64,000 bases of DNA from Epinephelus fuscoguttatus (lineage: Eukaryota > Chordata > Actinopteri > Perciformes > Serranidae), in the NCBI RefSeq assembly GCF_011397635.1, contig NC_064755.1:21435282-21499281 (forward strand). Direction: 5' to 3'. Below the pieces are notes generated by a model. It saw nothing but the letters and a program-made list of their open reading frames with translations. It was not told the origin of the DNA and made no database searches. Made by a program: the position numbers and the translations under genes. Each line of letters starts with the position of its first letter. Position 1 is the first letter of the stretch. Shown in pieces: positions 43,678 through 64,000 of this stretch.

Positions 43678-44699
43678 TAGTATTTTCACAAAAAAAAATC
43701 TTTACTGAGCAAACCTCATTCATTGATGAAGACCATGTGATGTAGTTGTTGTTGGGAAAAAGTTAGAAAGTGGACTATGAGTCAAGATTATTTTGTTAAA
43801 CAACAGCCTTCATGTGCCTAAGACATAGGGGCACCATGAAAAGCTCTCTGACAGACACACCATAACAGCTGAGAGGACCCTGTCTTGCAGGAATTTGTTG
43901 GAGCAGCTAATCAGGTCTCACAACTTCTGATTACTAACATTTTTTCCCTTTGTAAGCAGTCACAGGGACAGTTAACAGGACACGCAGAACTACTTTGCCA
44001 GGTTGGCGGTGATTGTTTTTCCAGTTAGATTATCTTAAGCTCTGCATCATTTACACAGTCTGAAACATCATACATTCTTGTGACCATGCCATCTTGATGA
44101 AGTCATCTAGATAACGTCAAGATCCTCATGCTTTAGTGCATCAGTAACTTGACCTCTGTTCCACATGTTTGAGGAGGAGGATACTTGCCAAGGGATGCTT
44201 ATATGTCATTCTAGGAAAACTGGAGCTGGAGCAGAATCGGCTTGCAATAAGGAAAATGAGAATAAGCATATTTGCAGTCAATTATACTAAACCAGGTGCC
44301 TGGTTCAACAAGCGCAGCAGATTTTCAAAGTCAGCACAAAAAAGCATGCAGGTGTCTCATATTTCAAGTCATGATATAGCCACAACAGAGACCACTCTTT
44401 TAATAACAGAAACTGCTTACCTAAAGCAGTTGTTGAACCACTACACTAGGAAACAGGAGTGGCACAAGTAGGAATGAAGAAAGTAGTGTGCAGAGAAGCT
44501 TCTCTGTGAGTATGTGACAATGCTGCCACTCTTTTAACGTGACAGAGGGCAAGTGGCAAGCTACAAAGCAGAGAGTGGATAAAGCTTCTTTGTGTATGCT
44601 TATTTGGCCCTCCCTGCTGCAACCCTCTGCTTTGCTGCTACACTAAACTCAAAGAGGTATCAGATTTTATGACAAATGTGAAAAAAGATGTGAATAAAT

Positions 44700-45293
44700 A
44701 CTTTATTCTTCCCTCAAGGGGTAGTTTAAGAAAAAGTCATAAAGAGACAATTTACTCACACACATAAATGTCAAAAGACATATAATACAAATGTTAAAAT
44801 GTATGTGTAAACATATGAAAGAATGTATTAAAATGTCCTTTTCTCACAGTAAGAAGCCACAAGTGTTTTATAATCAAATTAACAAAGGCTTCCTCTCAAA
44901 TGACCCATGACTGCAGCAGCTAAATCGGATACAGCCATCATTCATTTTAGTGATTTTCCTACTGTAATAAAATATCTTCCATGGGAAAGGCCAATGAAAA
45001 CATTGTTTGAATGCAGGTTTTCAGTTTCAGTAGGCCACACAGAAAAGAGACCAGTGGCTGATGGAGAAGTTACTCATCTTCCCATTTTTCTACTCTACCC
45101 AATGGCAGTCAGTAGTGTTATACTGGAGGTCAGTTTCAAAGGATGGTGGCTGGAGGTGTCAGTCTGCTATTTGTATAATTCTATTTTATTGTTTTTTGTT
45201 TTTTTTTTTTTTTTTTTACTGGTACTGTACCAGCTGTTTTGTGTTTTGTGTTTGAACAACAAGAATAAAAAATAAAGTATTTAAAAAAAAAAA
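44700..45293 (+). repeat. Possible retroposed sequence ending in AATAAA and poly(A)
   Basis: The segment ends with 'AATAAAAAATAAAG' followed by a run of about 12 A, preceded by a T-tract and an open frame without recognisable domains. This looks like the 3' end of a retroposed RNA, either a LINE tail or an old processed pseudogene. The source is not identified. Confidence 0.35.
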
Positions 45294-45899
45294 ATCTATT
45301 TTATTTATTTAGTTTTACAGGTGTTGCGTTCCCTAATAGTAGTCTCAGCAGACAGGCAGGACACCTACAGCAGGTAACCAAACTGGTTAACAGGCAGGTA
45401 AAGTTGCAGGAACAAGGGAAATATTACTGTCTTTGCATTCGAAAGAGCTAATTACCTGATAGGGAACAGTTACAGGGTGGTGGCAGTTCACACAGGGTAT
45501 CATCAAACTTACATGTGTGGAACATGAACACAGAACACAAGCCGATTACTTGTATCTCCAATTTAAGTAGGCTATGCTTTAAGTTTATATAAGATATCCT
45601 ATTAGGAATACATGCAGCATGCTTTTTTATGCTAAAAGGGTCTCAATTCAGTCTATGATTACTCTTTTAATATGAGCCACTTAGACGCAGCATAGGCTCC
45701 ATTCACCTGTCTTTGGGTAGCTAATGGTAGTCATTATTTTGGGGTTAAGCGCTTGGTTCAGGCTGCGTATTGTTCTGTTCTGTACATTTCTAGCATACAA
45801 ATGGGCTAATTATAATTCATTGATTATATTTTGACTTTGATAGTTATTAATAAGTTGATATCTTTGAAATAGCGGAAGTTTAAGTGGTCTAAAAAGGGC

Positions 45900-60991
<15,092 letters not shown>

Positions 60992-61812
60992 GTAAGTGGC
61001 AGTCAGACCTTCAAGAACCCTTCAGTTGTGCTGGTATAAGTCTGGTGATGTCAACAGTATCCATGAATAGATAAAAACCAACAATGAATGGCTGCTACTG
61101 ACAAGTAGGGATTGGCAATATGGACACAATCTTCTATCAAGAAGTATGTAATTTTATATTACAGTAAGGGTATATTGCAATGCAAATATCGTTTTGTCAA
61201 TTTCAGTTAAGAAATGGTTTAAAATAACCATACCGTACTTCATCACACTGAGTTATTTTCTTCTTTTTAAATGTTTTTTTACATACAAAACCCCCCCCCA
61301 ACTGCCTCATATGTGACACAGAGGGAGTTAAAAACAGAAGACTCAAAACAGTAAAACTAAAGGCCTAGGCACACCAAACCAACATCAAAGAACTAGTGGC
61401 AACAAAGGCCAACTGTTGGGTCACCTCATGTCCCCTGCTTCTCGGGCAAAAAGTTGCACTTGAACACACTGCAAAAACTAGAGCCAACAACCAAATAGCA
61501 TGGATGTTTTGCACCTGCATGAAAGAAAATAACTCTCCATACCACCAGGCAGCAATAGTCTGTATTTGTCTTCCAAAAAGGAAAACTGGAAGACCAACAG
61601 GACGGATTAAAGATGCTTATTAGTCAGTTCGCACATTAACAACATAACCTGATGTTTATCGACAGTTACAAACTGTTTCTGCTGAATATCTCAATGGCCA
61701 AAAAAGTCTTAACAAACAAGTTTGTTTCAATGTCACGCGTTCTTGACTTTAGCTGTTTGTTTGCTTTCCTCACTCCTGTTTCTCTTCTCATAAACTGAGC
61801 TCAACTGGTAAT

Positions 61813-62365
61813 TAGGGTGCATTCACACCAGGATAGTCCGAGGGACTCGGTTTGATTGGGCAGGGAATGCTCACACTGCACTTTTTTAAGTGGACCAAAC
61901 CGCCTGGAGAACATCATGCTGTTACAACAGCTGCTCGTTTGGGGGCGGTATTGCCTGAAACAACCACAGACCAGGAAGAAAAAAAAAAAAAAAAAAAAAG
62001 CACGAGGAAGACGAAAACCCGGCTCATCGATTGGCCAGTATCCCCTTCAGCTGGCTTGGTCACCACAAAAACAAGAAACACCAAAATGCAGTGCGCTCTA
62101 CATCACTTCCTTTCTTTGGGTCACTTCCTCTCTTTGGTTCGCTGAAAAGTCCATTTGCATTTCCCACTGCAAGCAAACTGCACCAGAGTTCACTTGCAAG
62201 TGAACCGAGACTCCCAGTTTTAAAGCGGACCAGGGTTCGCTCGTTTGGTCCGCACCAGAGTTCGAATGAGCGTTCACACCACTCAAAACAAAACAAACTA
62301 TCTGTGGAAGTGGACCAGGGTTTGTTTAAAGCAGACCAAATAGCGCCAGTGTGAATGTGTCCCTA
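61813..62365. mobile_element. Non-autonomous TIR element with internal poly(A), wwox intron 5
   Basis: The left end TAGGGTGCATTCACACCAGG pairs with the reversed right end TAGGGACACATTCACACTGG, 553 bp apart. The interior has repeated GGACCA(A/G)-type motifs and a run of about 20 A at 61,979-61,999. There is no transposase. Frames read across it on either strand are accidental. Confidence 0.65.
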
Positions 62366-63024
62366 GAGTAATGTCATTCAACAATAATTTCAAGTGTTAC
62401 AGGTTTCTGTATTTACAGCTTTACTCTCCTCCTCCATGTCTGTCCAAATCATGTTATCTTGCGAGGCAGCTGGATTCACAAGATCATGTGAGAATCCATC
62501 CCTGATTTTGTTACATAGCCTGCCCTGTTGTGTGTTGTTCACATAGCAAAGCTCTCTGAGACAAATTTGTGATTTGGGGCTATTTAATAAAAATTCACTT
62601 GACTTGGTTCAATGTGAACAGTGACAAAATTTACGTTACATTATTCACATGTCAGTGACATAAAATGTGTCTATGTGATCTAGTGTTGCCATGAATATCG
62701 ATCAATCCAAGTAATAATATATCGATTCTGAACATTTAAAAATGGTTTCTTTACTGATTTACTGCAGTATTGATACATCAGTAGCAGCTGCAGTTTCTTG
62801 CTCTCTCTTATTGTTAATGTTCACTAAAGTTCTCTGCTACCAACCAAGGGAAAAATAAGTTGTCGTTGTCATGTTAAAGCCATGTTATATTTATATTTTG
62901 ATAAAAATGTAAAATTTTCTGCCCTCAATGTCATTTTCTGTAAAACACGCTATTGAAAAAGGTATCAAATAACCACATTTTTCAAGGCATTGTGTCGAAG
63001 TTCGAAATTCCAGTATTGTAAAGT

Positions 63025-63290
63025 GGTAAATGGATCTGCACTTGTATAGCGCCTTTCTAGTCATCTGACCAGTCAAAGAGCTTTTTTACCCATTCACACA
63101 CTGGTGGCCGAGGCTACCATACTAGGTGCCACCTGCTACTCAGCTTTTAACACATTCACAGCGATGGAACAGCCATCGGGAGCAATTTGAGGGTACTTCG
63201 ACATGCAGACTGGAGGAGCCGGGGATTGGACCGCTGATCCTCTGATTAGTGGATGACCCGCTGTACCTCTGAGCCACAGCCGCCCAACAC
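63025..63290. repeat. Interspersed fish repeat with tRNA-like 3' end
   Basis: It runs from 'GGTAAATGGATCTGCACTTGTATAGCGCCTTTCTAG' type sequence through 'CACACTGGTGGCCGAGGCTACCAT' to 'GAGCCACAGCCGCCC'. This series is one of the most common teleost interspersed repeats. The last 60 bases resemble a degraded tRNA in reverse. It is not a functional tRNA. Confidence 0.75.
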
Positions 63291-63419
63291 TAATATGATC
63301 CTCATATTCAGGTCTCTCTTTTTAAGGAGAAGCCTTTTTTCCAGATGAAAGAAAAAGTTGCAGTATTCATGTAAAGGCTCTGCACACTTCACAGGAAAGG
63401 TGAAGAAACTTCTATATGG

Positions 63420-63760
63420 GTGTCTCTGCTTAGACCTAGGGAGAGACTGAAAGAGAGAGGTAAAGGAGAGAGCGGGAGGCAGAGAAAGTGAGAGAGGGCA
63501 TCTGATAATTACCTGAGATTATTGCTCTAATATCGCCGCGCTTGTGACGCGTCCCCAGATTTACGAGTGTGGGAAAATAAACAAGTGAAATGTGGGTGCT
63601 GGAGCAGAAAGAATAAGCCATTAGCACTGGGTTGATTACAGAGAGCAGGACTTGAAGAAGAAGGAGAGTGAGTGCTCGGCGCAGATATGGAGAGAGAGAG
63701 AGAGAGAGGAGCTGGGAGGGAGGAAAAGAGGGGGAGCAGGAGAGAGGGAGACAAACGCCT
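63420..63760 (+). repeat. Purine-rich tract with GA microsatellite
   Basis: Several blocks of GA-rich sequence occur here, including about 10 tandem GA units near 63,689-63,708. The opposite strand is Ser/Leu/Pro-rich when translated, which explains the apparent long minus-strand frames. No gene is supported. Confidence 0.7.
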
Positions 63761-64000
63761 TTGAGGGAGAGTAGATCTGCAGTGTTTAAACTCACCCAAG
63801 TCTCTAATTGAAGTATGCCCCTGGGGCTGTCAGTGCTGCTCCACAGTGCGAAATCCAGTGTACAGATCTATTAATGTGGCTGCTTTGTCTAAACGAGGGA
63901 GGAAAAGCTCCGATCCAAGTGCCAGATTTTGTAGTCAAATTGATTTTCAAGCTTCACACCTGCCACTGAGTTATCCGGGATGTTGTTAAATGTTAACAAA

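Larger units (their letters stand above)
60992..64000 (+). other. wwox: Start of wwox intron 5 (continues past the window)
   Basis: No coding exon is recognised. The stretch contains a TIR element (61,813-62,365), a tRNA-related repeat (63,025-63,290), a purine-rich tract with a GA microsatellite (63,420-63,760), and otherwise AT-rich sequence. Confidence 0.55.

Noticed and set aside
44169-44471. 100-codon frame between nfat5 and wwox
   Set aside because: No domain or start context. AT-rich intergenic sequence gives such frames by chance.
63436-63799. Overlapping Ser/Leu/Pro-rich frames on the minus strand
   Set aside because: They are translations of a GA-rich simple repeat.

Overview
The window is vertebrate nuclear DNA from a ray-finned (teleost) fish. 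The genes are split by GT-AG introns. The encoded proteins closely match known vertebrate families, and the DNA between them carries teleost-style interspersed repeats (Tc1/mariner, foldback MITEs, tRNA-related SINE-like elements). I recognise six protein-coding genes by reading exon-intron structures directly. Gene names rest on family knowledge, not on a database search.

Layout: 1-1,900 is repeat-rich DNA and the dynlrb2 3' side. dynlrb2 (minus, 1,906-2,735; dynein light chain roadblock) and psmd7 (plus, 2,892-7,656; proteasome lid subunit Rpn8) are divergent and share a 156-bp bidirectional promoter. 8,020-11,000 is AT-rich intergenic DNA. An HPRT-family gene, hprt1l-like (plus, 11,078-17,624), has the exon sizes of mammalian HPRT1 but Glu in place of the catalytic Asp of the PRPP loop. 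nudt7 (plus, 19,781-20,617) encodes a peroxisomal CoA diphosphatase ending in SKL. It converges on nfat5 (minus, 25,018-42,063; tonicity-responsive Rel-family transcription factor), which has twelve coding exons, a probable 3' UTR of about 4.2 kb and a very large glutamine-rich region with a (Gln)n-Ile repeat. wwox (plus, from 46,112) starts head-to-head with nfat5 about 4 kb away. Its first five coding exons are here and the gene runs off the right edge.

The genes are ordinary housekeeping or stress-response loci (proteasome, dynein motor, purine salvage, CoA turnover, osmotic stress transcription, WW-domain oxidoreductase) and do not form one pathway. In mammals most of them lie on one chromosome arm (human 16q), so this is a rearranged syntenic block with an HPRT paralog added.

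The most unusual observations are the Asp-to-Glu change in the HPRT-like active site, the Gln/Ile repeat in Nfat5, a short upstream ORF overlapping the nudt7 start, several large palindromic (foldback) transposable elements, a catalytically dead Tc1 copy in a wwox intron, and a tetranucleotide microsatellite beside the wwox exon 5 acceptor. I found no prokaryote-type system, CRISPR array, RNA gene or viral gene that I could support.
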